Positions 1 to 7,899 of a stretch of DNA of 64,000 nucleotides are shown here, piece after piece. The stretch covers positions 63,121-127,120 of the forward strand of contig NZ_UNRG01000001.1 of assembly GCF_900537115.1 (NCBI RefSeq), written 5' to 3'. The stretch comes from Arthrobacter sp. Alg241-R88. GTDB taxonomy: Bacteria; Actinomycetota; Actinomycetes; Actinomycetales; Micrococcaceae. The notes beneath the pieces were generated by a model that was given only the letters and a program-made list of their open reading frames with translations, ran no database searches and was not told the origin of the DNA. A program made the translations under genes and the position numbers. How positions within the stretch are numbered: position 1 is the stretch's first letter; each line of letters opens with the position of its first letter.

Positions 1-368
1 GACAGTGCCTCCACTCCCACAACCGATTCTTCCGCAAGCCCGTAAATGGGTTGGAAAGCCGTCATCAGCATCTGGCTGTCAAGCAAAGCGCTGATGCGTG
101 ACATGCTTCGAATCGCGTCAATCTGTTCAGCGAGTTTCGGCGGGATGGCGACGGATTCCAGGCGCATTTTCCTGGCGCTGTCCAGCGTCTCAACCGTGTT
201 GGCGTCGCTGCGCCGCGTTTCGAGGAGATACTCCAGCAACGCCCGTTCTGGCACGCCCGGATTCTCGTCGAGACTGTTGCTAAGTCGCTGCCGTACAGCA
301 GCCCCGGATGGATCCGAGTCCGCCAAAACAGCGGCGATGATTCCCCACGCCTGCACACGAACCGACAT
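1..368 (-). CDS. EAL-domain protein with small N-terminal domain (partial, C-terminus outside window)
   Basis: Minus-strand reading frame open from ATG at 368 to the window edge, 122 codons seen. An in-frame TAG two codons upstream fixes the start, and a G-rich stretch (GGGGGCG) precedes it. Residues 104-122 (TAFQPIYGLAEESVVGVEAL) match the beginning of an EAL cyclic-di-GMP phosphodiesterase domain, with the EAL signature at 120-122. Residues 6-52 form a separate helical-looking N-terminal segment that aligns without gaps to residues 37-83 of the small protein at 58277-58543 (23 of 47 identical). It follows the GGDEF-EAL gene on the same strand after a 170-base gap of lower GC with no clear feature. 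The catalytic part lies outside, so whether the EAL domain is active cannot be judged. Confidence 0.82.
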   Translation of the reverse strand, partial: MSVRVQAWGIIAAVLADSDPSGAAVRQRLSNSLDENPGVPERALLEYLLETRRSDANTVETLDSARKMRLESVAIPPKLAEQIDAIRSMSRISALLDSQMLMTAFQPIYGLAEESVVGVEAL

Positions 369-538
369 TAGCTACGCCCCCAGTTGACGAAGTAATGACC
401 CATTGGCCCTTTGTTGTTCAATTTCCAACCGCTTCTGAAGTCCCGTGCTGCTGATCAGCCGCGACATCCACGGCGACGAAAATCAGACCCAGCACGATGA
501 TCGTATATCGGGGCGGACAAAAGTGCAGTACTTTTCTG

Positions 539-2071
539 TTACGGGTTAGCGCTTTCCGGCTGGCCTGCCAGGAGTTCCGGAACCTGAGCAGGAGGGACAG
601 GGCGGCTGAAGTAATAGCCTTGCGCGCTGAGACAGCCCAGACTTCGTAATATCTCTGCCTGCTCCGCCGTCTCCACGCCCTCCCAGACCGCCTCCAGGCC
701 GCATGCGCGGACGAGTTGCAGGACGGCGGCCACCAGGGCCGGTTGGGTGGGATCGGTGCCCAGGCCGGTGATGAGGGAACGGTCCACCTTCACCCGGTCC
801 ACCGGCAGCCGGCGCAGGTAGCTGATGGATGAGTAGCCGGTGCCGAAGTCGTCGATCTCGATCCCCACGCCGAGGCCGCGCAGCCCGCCGAGCGAGTAGC
901 GGTCCAGTTCGTTGCCCTTGACGATCGCCACTTCCGTCAGTTCCAGGACCACCTGTTCCGGCCGGACGAGGGTTTCCTTCAGGACACTCCGTACATCCTC
1001 AATGAACTGAAGGCTTTGCAGGTCGGTGGCGGAGATATTGATCCGAACGGAGAAACGGCTGTCCACAAGGGACTCGTCAATCCATTGCCGCAACTGGTGC
1101 ACCGCCGTGCGAAGCACCCACAGCCCCAGGACGGAAATCAGCCCCGCATCCTCGGCCAGTGGAATGAACTCATCCGGCATGATGAGCCCGCGGGTTGGAT
1201 GGTTCCAGCGGACCAGGGCCTCCACGCCTTCGATCCGGCCGGAGCTGAGTTCCACCACCGGCTGGTAGTGCAGCGTCAGTCCGTCGCTCTTAATGGCTGC
1301 CCGAAGGTCCTCCACGAGCTGGCTGCGGAGCCTGCGGACCAGCAGGAGGCCGGGTTCGAACCGGTGAAGCTTGTTCTGGCCCTCCGCCTTGGAGGCGTAC
1401 ATGGCGACGTCGGCTTCCATCAGCATGTCCTCGGGGGTCTGCCCGGCTCCGCCAACACTTAGCCCGATGCTTGCTCCGCAGCGGATACTTCGCCCCGGCA
1501 GTTCAATCGGTTCGGTCAACGCCGTAAGGATGCGGTGTCCTACGATGGCTGCCTGGTCTGCGGAGACCGCCGGCATAACGATCGCGAACTCGTCCCCACC
1601 GAGGCGCGCCACGACGTCGGTAGCGCGTACCGCCCCGCGGATCCGTTCCCCCACCGTGATCAGGACCTGGTCACCGGCAGTATGGCCCAGGCTGTCGTTG
1701 ATGGATTTGAAGGCATCGAGGTCCATCAGCAGGATGACGGGCCCTTCGTTGGCATCGTCGTCGTCAATCGCGGCGCGCAAAGCCTCGATGAGCGCCGAGC
1801 GGTTCGCCAGGCCGGTCAGCGGATCCTGCATGGCCATCTTCTGCATTTCCAGGTGGGCCTCGTGCAGCAGTTGCGTGCGCACCTGCACCCGCTGTTCAAG
1901 CTCCTCGTAGATGATCTGAAGGTCCTCGGCCAGCAGGTTCGTGCCCATGATGATGGCGTCGAGCTCATCGCGGGCTTCGGATACCTCGATCCGGGAAGCG
2001 AGGTCTCCCGACGCCAGCCGGACAATGCCTTCCAGCAGCTGGGAGAGCCGGGGGTCATTGTCAGCAAACAT
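539..2071 (-). CDS. cytosolic HAMP-GGDEF-EAL cyclic-di-GMP signalling protein
   Basis: 510 residues. Residues 10-50 resemble a HAMP linker although there is no membrane segment, then a short coiled coil, a GGDEF domain (GGDEF at 158-162, product-inhibition I-site RATD at 149-152 with the canonical five-residue spacing) and an EAL domain (EAL at 284-286, DDFGTG at 407-412, conserved Asn, Glu and Lys also present, QGYYFSRP near the end). Both the diguanylate cyclase and phosphodiesterase halves therefore keep their signature residues, so either or both activities are possible. The gene starts 18 bases after the histidine kinase stop, so the kinase is the likely cognate partner and the two are probably one operon. 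The absence of a sensory domain of its own fits input from the kinase. Confidence 0.93.
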   Translation of the reverse strand: MFADNDPRLSQLLEGIVRLASGDLASRIEVSEARDELDAIIMGTNLLAEDLQIIYEELEQRVQVRTQLLHEAHLEMQKMAMQDPLTGLANRSALIEALRAAIDDDDANEGPVILLMDLDAFKSINDSLGHTAGDQVLITVGERIRGAVRATDVVARLGGDEFAIVMPAVSADQAAIVGHRILTALTEPIELPGRSIRCGASIGLSVGGAGQTPEDMLMEADVAMYASKAEGQNKLHRFEPGLLLVRRLRSQLVEDLRAAIKSDGLTLHYQPVVELSSGRIEGVEALVRWNHPTRGLIMPDEFIPLAEDAGLISVLGLWVLRTAVHQLRQWIDESLVDSRFSVRINISATDLQSLQFIEDVRSVLKETLVRPEQVVLELTEVAIVKGNELDRYSLGGLRGLGVGIEIDDFGTGYSSISYLRRLPVDRVKVDRSLITGLGTDPTQPALVAAVLQLVRACGLEAVWEGVETAEQAEILRSLGCLSAQGYYFSRPVPPAQVPELLAGQPESANP

Positions 2072-2089
2072 CAGTCCTCCTTCCCCTGC

Positions 2090-3739
2090 TCAGTTGGCCT
2101 GGCTGCGGTCGGTATCCAGCGGAAGGCTGACGGTAACAGTTGTACCCGCGCCCAGGGTGGAAGCCACATCGATGTGGCCACCATGGCGTGCCACGATGTC
2201 CTTGGTGATGGCCAGGCCCAGGCCCGTTCCGGGAATCGCGCCGGACATGGCGTTGGACGCGCGGTAGAACCGGGTGAAGACGTGGTCGATTTCCTCGCTG
2301 GAGATGCCGATGCCGTTATCCGCGACGCTGACGGTGGCCCACCGCGTTCCATCCGCCGCGGCGTGGGATTCGCTGCCCACCTCGATCCGGCCGCCGCTGG
2401 GGGTGAACTTGATGGCGTTGGACACGAGGTTGGTGAACACCTGCTGCAGCTGCACCTCATCAGCCAGGATTTCAGGATCTTCAGGGAGCGGGTCGACGGC
2501 GATGGTTACGTTTTGCAGCTGGGCCAAAGGACGCAGCGCGCCGGCGACAAGGTCCAGGGTGTGCCCCAGGCGCACCGGGGTGAGGTGCATCAGGTTGTCA
2601 TCGAGGCCGTTGCGGGAAACACTCAGCATGTCTTCGATCAGCGTCCGGAGCCGCTCCGTGTTCCGCACCACGATGTCCAGCATCTGGTGGACCTCGGGGG
2701 AGACCGGCTGCTCAGTGCTCTCCTGGATCATGTCCAGGTACGCCATGATGGACGTCAACGGTGTCCTCAGCTCGTGGTTGACCGTGGCAAGGAAGTCTGT
2801 TTTCGCCTTGTCGAGCTGTTGAAGCTGCTTAACAACCTGCTGCTGGCTGCTGATGAGGTGGCTTTGGATCAGCCCATGGGCGGCATTGCCCGCCACATGC
2901 TGGATCAGCCCCAGCTCGGCGCGGGACCATTGCCGGGGCTGGTCCAGCATCACGATCCAGATAATGCCCAGCGAGGAGCTTCCTTCACCCATCGGCACGG
3001 CCAGTAACGACGCAGCCGGTGCAAGGCGCGGGGTGCCGGATGCTTCACCCGGCTTTGTTTCCTCTTCGGACCCGTCAAAGGAAAGTGTTTCAGCAGCCTC
3101 CCAGAGCATGTCCGCAGTGTGCCTGGCAGAGTCCTGATCCGGAAGCGCTGCTGCTGGAAGCTTCTCCAGTCCAGGCCTTGTCCACGTAGCTTCAATCGGG
3201 GAGACCCGCTCGTCCTCAAAAGTAGAGAGCCGGACGTGGTCAGCCTTGAACGTCCGGCCGAATCCCTCCACCACGAGGCACGCAATCTGCTGCGGATCGT
3301 TGGTGCCACGGACGGCAGCGGATACCAGCCTCAGCTGCTCCCGGAGACCTTCGGCTTCCTGCCGCGCCGCTGCCCGCCGGGACACCTGCGTGATGAGTGC
3401 AGTGGCGCGATGCACCAGTTCTTTGGGCGGCACGGGTTTAGCGATGCAGTCGTGGATGCCGGGAGGCTGCATGGCTGCGAGCTCGGCGGGGCTGTCCAGG
3501 TCCACCATCACAAGGACGGGAGCTTCTGCTTCCACCGCAGACAGCAGCGTGTCAACCACGATGACCGACGGCTCGCCTGCCTCGAGCATGGCGGCAAGCC
3601 CGCTCGCATCCCCTGCGGTGCGAACCTCATAGCCGGCATCGCGCAGTGCCTGTGCGTTGACCGCCAGCCTGCCGTCGTCCGGGTCCGCCACAACAGCGGT
3701 GCGAGGCACAGTCGAGTCCCACGGCATGTCAGCCGCCAC
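2090..3739 (-). CDS. hybrid sensor histidine kinase, REC-GAF-HisKA-HATPase
   Basis: I start at GTG 3739 (549 residues) because AAAGGGGGG lies just upstream; ATG 3727 is the alternative, and the longer frame to 3901 would run into the divergent promoter region. Order: receiver-like domain (about 13-115; acidic pair in ADPDD, putative phospho-acceptor Asp63 in VVDTLL, Lys101), GAF-like domain (about 140-290), HisKA with the phospho-acceptor His322 in NHELRTPL, and HATPase with the N box NLVSNAIKF and the G boxes DNGIGI and GTGLGLAI. No membrane segment, so it is cytosolic. An N-terminal rather than C-terminal receiver is unusual and suggests it is itself a target of another kinase. Downstream lies the GGDEF-EAL gene. 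Confidence 0.9.
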   Translation of the reverse strand: MAADMPWDSTVPRTAVVADPDDGRLAVNAQALRDAGYEVRTAGDASGLAAMLEAGEPSVIVVDTLLSAVEAEAPVLVMVDLDSPAELAAMQPPGIHDCIAKPVPPKELVHRATALITQVSRRAAARQEAEGLREQLRLVSAAVRGTNDPQQIACLVVEGFGRTFKADHVRLSTFEDERVSPIEATWTRPGLEKLPAAALPDQDSARHTADMLWEAAETLSFDGSEEETKPGEASGTPRLAPAASLLAVPMGEGSSSLGIIWIVMLDQPRQWSRAELGLIQHVAGNAAHGLIQSHLISSQQQVVKQLQQLDKAKTDFLATVNHELRTPLTSIMAYLDMIQESTEQPVSPEVHQMLDIVVRNTERLRTLIEDMLSVSRNGLDDNLMHLTPVRLGHTLDLVAGALRPLAQLQNVTIAVDPLPEDPEILADEVQLQQVFTNLVSNAIKFTPSGGRIEVGSESHAAADGTRWATVSVADNGIGISSEEIDHVFTRFYRASNAMSGAIPGTGLGLAITKDIVARHGGHIDVASTLGAGTTVTVSLPLDTDRSQAN

Positions 3740-3912
3740 AACGCCCCCCTTTGATCCCAGTTGAGTACATTGTAGGGCGACGACGGCTGGTTGAACCCGC
3801 AGAGGGTGCACATCCCGCAAGAGTGACGAAACAACCGGAGCAGGGAGGGGCGGCACACCCAAACGGCACCGCTTGGCTGCTTGCCCTATAGGGCACACCA
3901 TATATTTGATGC

Positions 3913-4734
3913 GTGTCCTCCCCAGCGAAATCAGTGCGCTCTGCCTGGCAGAAGTACCTGATGCTCCCCAAACTCGTCCGGCTGTCCCGTTCCGCGCATA
4001 AGGACAGGCCCGTGGCGTGGGACAGGTACTGGGCAGGCATCAAGGTGACCGGTGCCGGCGGCGAGGTCCTCTGGGACTCCGGCAGGGACAATGAGTTCCT
4101 TGGCTACCGGGATGTGCTGGTGCGCCACCTGGACCCGAAACTTCCCGTGGTTGACGTGGGATGCGGACACGGCAGCTTCACGCGTGCCCTGGCCGGCGTC
4201 TTCCCTGCGGTGATAGGGGTGGACGTATCCGTCCACGCTGTTGCCCGGGCCCGCACGGAATCCGCAGCGGACGGCAACATCGCCGAACGCGTCCGTTACG
4301 AGGTGCGGGACATGACAGCGCCCGGTGCCGCAAGCGGGTTGGGGGACGAACGCGGAGCCAACGTCTTCATCCGCGGGGTGCTCCACGTGCTGAGCCCTGA
4401 TGACCAGATAGCACTGGTGGAAAACCTTCGGCTCCTTGCCGGCAGCGGCGGCGCGGTGTTCCTTGCCGAGACCAACTTCCAGGGAAACCCTGTGGACTAC
4501 GTTTCACACCTGGGCGCAACCACCAGGGGCATCCCTGCGCCCCTTGAGCGGGCAATCCGCGAACTGCCCATGCCTGGCCATTTCGGCCCTGCCGAACGGG
4601 TCCGCGTCCTCCCCGAGGACAGCTGGGAGCTCCTCGAGGACGGAGCCGTGGCCATCGAGACGAACCCCATGACGGACGTGGCCGAACAGAGCCGGATCCC
4701 CGGCTATTACGCCGTGCTGCGCCCCCGGTCCTAG
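3913..4734 (+). CDS. class I SAM-dependent methyltransferase
   Basis: 273 residues from GTG 3913, divergent from the kinase gene. The SAM-binding motif I reads VDVGCGHGSF near residue 77, followed by the acidic end of strand 2 in VIGVDVS and a motif II/III region around FIRGVLHVL, all typical of the Rossmann-fold class I family. The N-terminal 60 residues are basic and resemble the substrate cap seen in small-molecule methyltransferases. Substrate cannot be inferred from the sequence or from the neighbours. A downstream in-frame ATG at 3961 is an alternative start; no strong ribosome binding site separates the two. An AT-rich stretch (TATATTTGAT, 3901-3910) directly before the start could be a -10 region, which would make the message nearly leaderless. 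Confidence 0.82.
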   Translation: MSSPAKSVRSAWQKYLMLPKLVRLSRSAHKDRPVAWDRYWAGIKVTGAGGEVLWDSGRDNEFLGYRDVLVRHLDPKLPVVDVGCGHGSFTRALAGVFPAVIGVDVSVHAVARARTESAADGNIAERVRYEVRDMTAPGAASGLGDERGANVFIRGVLHVLSPDDQIALVENLRLLAGSGGAVFLAETNFQGNPVDYVSHLGATTRGIPAPLERAIRELPMPGHFGPAERVRVLPEDSWELLEDGAVAIETNPMTDVAEQSRIPGYYAVLRPRS

Positions 4735-4793
4735 CCGCAGTTGCCCGGGCGGAGGTACAATCTGCATCCGCACGGCCCCCTTGGCCCTGCCCC

Positions 4794-4824
4794 TTGACAC
4801 GGAGGCGGAACCGGAGGCTACATA
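4794..4824 (+). promoter_or_regulatory. candidate promoter of the 4869 gene
   Basis: TTGACA at 4794-4799 and TACATA at 4819-4824 with a 19-base spacer, slightly longer than the optimum. It lies directly before the TAAG-N4-CTTA palindrome, so a protein bound there would overlap the transcription start. Confidence 0.45.
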
Positions 4825-4825
4825 G

Positions 4826-4837
4826 TAAGTAGACTTA
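4826..4837. promoter_or_regulatory. TAAG-N4-CTTA palindrome, site 1
   Basis: TAAGTAGACTTA, inside a longer inverted repeat TAGTAAG/CTTACTA (4823-4840), 31 bases before the 4869 start. Related sites occur at 8952, 28383 and 59421, each upstream of a gene of stress-protein type. Confidence 0.5.
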
Positions 4838-4868
4838 CTAGTTATCTCCAGGGGAAAGGATAGCCACC

Positions 4869-5318
4869 ATGGCACAGGACAAAGGCAAGAAGGGCCGCGA
4901 AGCTGAAGCGGAACGGGACGAAGACGACCTGGGCGCAGGCCCGGATGACGGCAAGGTCCGCACGGGTCCTGAATCATCCAAATCCCTGAAGTATTCACAG
5001 GAGGTCACCTCAACGGACGACGAACCTGAGCGCGAGGGCCGGAGCCTGGTCACCACGCACCACGAAGTCATTAGGCAGTGGGCGGAGGAGCGCGAGGGCG
5101 TTCCGGCCACAGTGGAGGGCACCGAGCACGGTGACCACCTTGGAGTGCTGCGGATCGACTTTGGCGGCGAAAATGACAAGCTCCGCCACATCAGCTGGGA
5201 AGAATGGTTCGAAACCTTCGACTCCCGCCAGCTGAACTTCATTTACCAGGAACAGCGCAGCGACGGCCAGCAATCCAACTTCTTCCGGCTGGAAAACCCC
5301 GGCCGGGAAGACGCCTAA
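4869..5318 (+). CDS. conserved actinobacterial acidic protein of unknown function
   Basis: 149 residues from ATG 4869 with the strong site GGGGAAAGGA upstream. Residues 1-60 are charged and probably disordered (KGKKGREAEAERDEDD and similar). Residues 62-140 form a compact conserved-looking domain with HHEVIRQWAEERE, GVLRIDFGGEN, ISWEEWFETF and LNFIYQE. From memory, proteins with this RQWAEER/ISWEEWF pattern are often labelled 1,4-alpha-glucan branching enzyme in databases. Nothing in the sequence supports that: the length is far too small and no glycoside-hydrolase motif exists. No signal peptide or membrane segment. The promoter carries the TAAG-N4-CTTA palindrome shared with general-stress-like genes elsewhere in the window, so a stress role is the best guess. 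Confidence 0.85.
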   Translation: MAQDKGKKGREAEAERDEDDLGAGPDDGKVRTGPESSKSLKYSQEVTSTDDEPEREGRSLVTTHHEVIRQWAEEREGVPATVEGTEHGDHLGVLRIDFGGENDKLRHISWEEWFETFDSRQLNFIYQEQRSDGQQSNFFRLENPGREDA

Positions 5319-5409
5319 GCCGCATCCGTCCAGCCGTACCCCGAAAGAGCAGCACCGGACCACCTCCGGCGCTGTCCCGTCGTCGGCAGGCGTAACCACA
5401 GGAACAACA

Positions 5410-5829
5410 ATGCGCGAACTTATCCCTTCCGGTTCCCTCCGCGGGATGCTGCTGCCACCAACCTACGGCCGGCACGTCACGGACAACACCGCATTCACCG
5501 TCCTCTCCGTCGAAATCTGGGCCACGGGGCTGGTTGTCAACATCCAGCTCGCCTCAGACAGCGAACCGGAGCCCAACATCGTCCTCCAGGACCACTTCGG
5601 AACTGAGTATTCGCTGCGCAACTCCGCGAATCTGGGCTCCCGGAACCTGCAGGTCTTTACCCCCTCGGTGCCGCCGGGAACCAGGAGCCTAACGGTGAGG
5701 TCGGCGGATGACGCCCAGGCCAGGCCTGTGGTTACTTTTGCCGTCCCGCTCATGGCCGTGCAGGATGCGCCTGCCGGCGAGGACGACGCCGGCTACCCCT
5801 CGCGCCCGGAACTCCGCCGCCCCGCCTGA
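5410..5829 (+). CDS. hypothetical protein, probable beta-sandwich
   Basis: 139 residues, start ATG 5410, with CAGGAACAACA upstream as a weak binding site. I do not recognise the family. The middle part alternates hydrophobic strands with polar turns (FTVLSVEIWATGLVVNI, NIVLQDHFGTEYSL, SLTVRSADD, PVVTFAVPL), which suggests a small all-beta fold. No signal peptide, cysteine pair or membrane segment is visible. The C-terminal 25 residues are acidic and proline-rich, hence likely disordered. It lies between the acidic 4869 protein and the short-chain dehydrogenase, in the same direction with gaps of 91 and 19 bases, so the three could share transcripts. Confidence 0.68.
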   Translation: MRELIPSGSLRGMLLPPTYGRHVTDNTAFTVLSVEIWATGLVVNIQLASDSEPEPNIVLQDHFGTEYSLRNSANLGSRNLQVFTPSVPPGTRSLTVRSADDAQARPVVTFAVPLMAVQDAPAGEDDAGYPSRPELRRPA

Positions 5830-5848
5830 CTACCCAAAAGGAGCCACC

Positions 5849-6658
5849 ATGCAGGACACCACAGGTTTTAGCCCCGCCACCGCCATCGTCACCGCATCAG
5901 ATTCCGGAATCGGCAAGGCCACAGCCGTGGCACTGGCCAAAGCTGGCATGGACGTCGGCGTGACCTGGCATTCGGACAAGGCCGGCGCCGAAGCCACTGC
6001 CGAAGAAATCCGGAGCCTGGGACGCAAGGCCGTGGTGCGGCAGCTGGACACCACAGAGCTCCGGGCAGCCGGCGGCGTCATCGAGGAACTGGCCGAGGAG
6101 CTCGGCGGAGTGGACGTATTCGTCAGCAACGCCGGGACTGGAGATGGCACCAGGTTCCTGGACCTCGACGTCGACACCTGGATGCAAACGCTGGACACCA
6201 ACCTCAACGGCGCGTTCGTCTGCCTTCAGGCGGCAGCCCGGCGCATGGTGCAGGCGGGCAGGGGAGGGCGGCTGATTGCCGTCACCAGTGTGCACGAGTT
6301 CCAGCCGAGGGTGGGGTCGTCCGCATATGACGCATCCAAACACGGCCTGGGCGGCCTGATGAAGACGCTGGCCCTGGAACTCGCCGAGCACGGCATTACC
6401 GCCAACAGTGTTGCCCCCGGTGAGATAGCCACGCCCATGACGGGCCAGGAGGATGAGGACCCGACGGCGAAGGACAGGCCGGGGGTCCCGCTGGGCAGGC
6501 CAGGGGACGCGCGGGAAGTGGCTGCCGTCATCGCCTTCCTCGCTTCGCCGGCCTCCAGCTATGTCACCGGAGCTTCCTGGGCGGTGGACGGCGGGATGCT
6601 GCAGATGGGCCCCCAGGGCGGCTCGCACATCACCAGCCATGAATGGCGCGAAGGGTAG
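5849..6658 (+). CDS. short-chain dehydrogenase/reductase, YohF-like
   Basis: 269 residues from ATG 5849, preceded by AAAAGGAG; the longer in-frame extension upstream overlaps the previous gene and lacks family similarity. The nucleotide-binding loop is TASDSGIG, with Ala replacing the first Gly of the usual TGxxxGIG. The NNAG motif appears as SNAG, and the catalytic Tyr-Lys is SAYDASKHGLGG. The loop, the DVGVTWHSD segment and TSVHE are features I recall from the E. coli YohF subgroup of SDRs. The substrate is unknown; TWHSD after strand 2 replaces the usual acidic or basic cofactor-selecting residues, so NAD versus NADP preference is not readable. It is probably cytosolic and tetrameric as in the family. 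Confidence 0.9.
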   Translation: MQDTTGFSPATAIVTASDSGIGKATAVALAKAGMDVGVTWHSDKAGAEATAEEIRSLGRKAVVRQLDTTELRAAGGVIEELAEELGGVDVFVSNAGTGDGTRFLDLDVDTWMQTLDTNLNGAFVCLQAAARRMVQAGRGGRLIAVTSVHEFQPRVGSSAYDASKHGLGGLMKTLALELAEHGITANSVAPGEIATPMTGQEDEDPTAKDRPGVPLGRPGDAREVAAVIAFLASPASSYVTGASWAVDGGMLQMGPQGGSHITSHEWREG

Positions 6659-6680
6659 GCGCGCCCAGTTGAGACTCTGA

Positions 6681-6718
6681 GGGAGCGCTTGGCCGTATTA
6701 CGCTACGGGCAAGCGCTT
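6681..6718. promoter_or_regulatory. paired AGCGCT palindromes before glycerate kinase, LacI-type operator candidate
   Basis: GAGCGCTTG (6683-6691) and CAAGCGCTTT (6710-6719) each centre on the AGCGCT core that typifies LacI/GalR-family operators, with centres 28 bases apart. The two also pair as an 8-bp stem (AGCGCTTG/CAAGCGCT), so a terminator for the upstream dehydrogenase is the alternative reading. Confidence 0.4.
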
Positions 6719-6735
6719 TCCCTTGCAGGGCTGGC

Positions 6736-7872
6736 ATGATGGACCCCATGCGCATTCTTATTGCTCCGGACAAGTTCAAGGGTTCCCTCACGGCTGCCGA
6801 AGCAGCTGCCGCCATCGCCGAGGGCGCGCTGCGCGTCTATCCCGACGCCGTCGCCACCCAGTTCCCCATCGCCGACGGCGGCGAGGGCACCCTTGAAGCC
6901 GCCGTTGCTGCCGGGTACGAGGAACGGATCAACGCGGTGGTGGGTCCCATCCTCGCCCCGGTCGGTGCTGCCTGGGCCATCCGGAAGGACGACGCCGGCA
7001 AGGTCACCGCGGTCATTGAAACGGCGCAGGCTTCCGGCCTGGCAGACATGGAGCCCACCCCGGCGAACGCGCTTCGGGCACACAGCTACGGTTGCGGACA
7101 GCTGATAGCGGCGGCCTTGGACGCAGGCGCCACCGAAATTGTGCTGGGGCTCGGCGGATCGGCAATGACCGACGGCGGCAGCGGTGCCCTGCGCGCCCTG
7201 GGCCTGAAGCCGCTCGACCGCGCCGGAAACGTGGTCCCGCTGGGCGGCGGCTCACTCGCGGACATCGTGGCGCTGGACTCCTCCGAACTGGACCCCCGGC
7301 TGGCCGCCACCAGGTTCCGCATCGCCGTCGATGTACGCAATCCCCTCTACGGAACGCTGGGCGCCGCGCACGTTTTCTCCCCGCAAAAGGGCGCGGACGA
7401 AGAGTCCGTGGAACTGCTCGACGCCGGACTTCGCAACTGGGCGTCCCTGCTCCGCGAGGCCACGGGCCGGGACGTCAATATTGAGGGGGCGGGCGCTGCC
7501 GGCGGCTTCCCGGCGTCGTTCCTTGCCTTTACCGACGCCGCGCTGGAAGGCGGCTTCGCACTTGTGGCGGGACTGACCGGCCTGGCGGACCAACTGTCCG
7601 GAGCCGACCTGGTGATCACCGGCGAAGGCTCCATGGACGTCCAGTCGCTGACCGGCAAGGCACCGATTGCGCTCGCGGACGCGGCCCGGGAACGGGGCAT
7701 CCCGGTCATCGTGGTGGCCGGCAGGATCCTGGTGACTCCCGAAGACCTGGCCGGGCACGGTGTGGTCGCTGCCGCGCAGCTGCTGGACGTCGCGTCAGGC
7801 CCGGAAGACGCGGTGGCCAACGCCGCCAAGTACCTGGCCTGGGCAACAAGCCAGGTACTTGAAGGCGCGTAG
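6736..7872 (+). CDS. glxK: glycerate kinase
   Basis: 378 residues from ATG 6736, with CAGGG six bases upstream; ATG 6748 gives the family-typical N-terminus MRILIAPDKFKGSL and is an alternative. The PDKFKGSLTA start, DGGEGTLEA, the Gly-rich GLGGSAMTDGGSGALRALG and ITGEGSMDVQSLTGKAP are hallmarks of the GarK/GlxK glycerate kinase family, which phosphorylates D-glycerate in the glyoxylate/glycerate route using ATP. Length fits the family (about 370-380). No glyoxylate carboligase or tartronate semialdehyde reductase lies nearby, so it probably serves a scattered pathway. Two LacI-type half-operator palindromes upstream suggest substrate control. The last codons contain an 11-bp inverted repeat. 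Confidence 0.93.
   Translation: MMDPMRILIAPDKFKGSLTAAEAAAAIAEGALRVYPDAVATQFPIADGGEGTLEAAVAAGYEERINAVVGPILAPVGAAWAIRKDDAGKVTAVIETAQASGLADMEPTPANALRAHSYGCGQLIAAALDAGATEIVLGLGGSAMTDGGSGALRALGLKPLDRAGNVVPLGGGSLADIVALDSSELDPRLAATRFRIAVDVRNPLYGTLGAAHVFSPQKGADEESVELLDAGLRNWASLLREATGRDVNIEGAGAAGGFPASFLAFTDAALEGGFALVAGLTGLADQLSGADLVITGEGSMDVQSLTGKAPIALADAARERGIPVIVVAGRILVTPEDLAGHGVVAAAQLLDVASGPEDAVANAAKYLAWATSQVLEGA
7828..7860 (+). terminator. inverted repeat at the 3' end of glxK
   Basis: AAGTACCTGGC (7828-7838) and GCCAGGTACTT (7850-7860), a perfect 11-bp stem with an 11-base loop, lying inside the last codons of glycerate kinase. There is no T-run. It may act as a terminator or mRNA-end stabiliser between the convergent genes. 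Confidence 0.4.
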
Positions 7873-7899
7873 CCAGATTCCGGCGCCCGGCGCCTGAAC

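Noticed and set aside
1535..3007. Plus-strand open frame of 490 codons antisense to the signalling genes
   Set aside because: Composition is His/Gln/Asp-rich as expected for a shadow of high-GC coding sequence; the opposite strand has clear GGDEF and kinase motifs.
3740..3901. Upstream extension of the histidine kinase to ATG 3901
   Set aside because: It covers the divergent promoter region and adds residues without domain character; the GGGGGG site supports GTG 3739.
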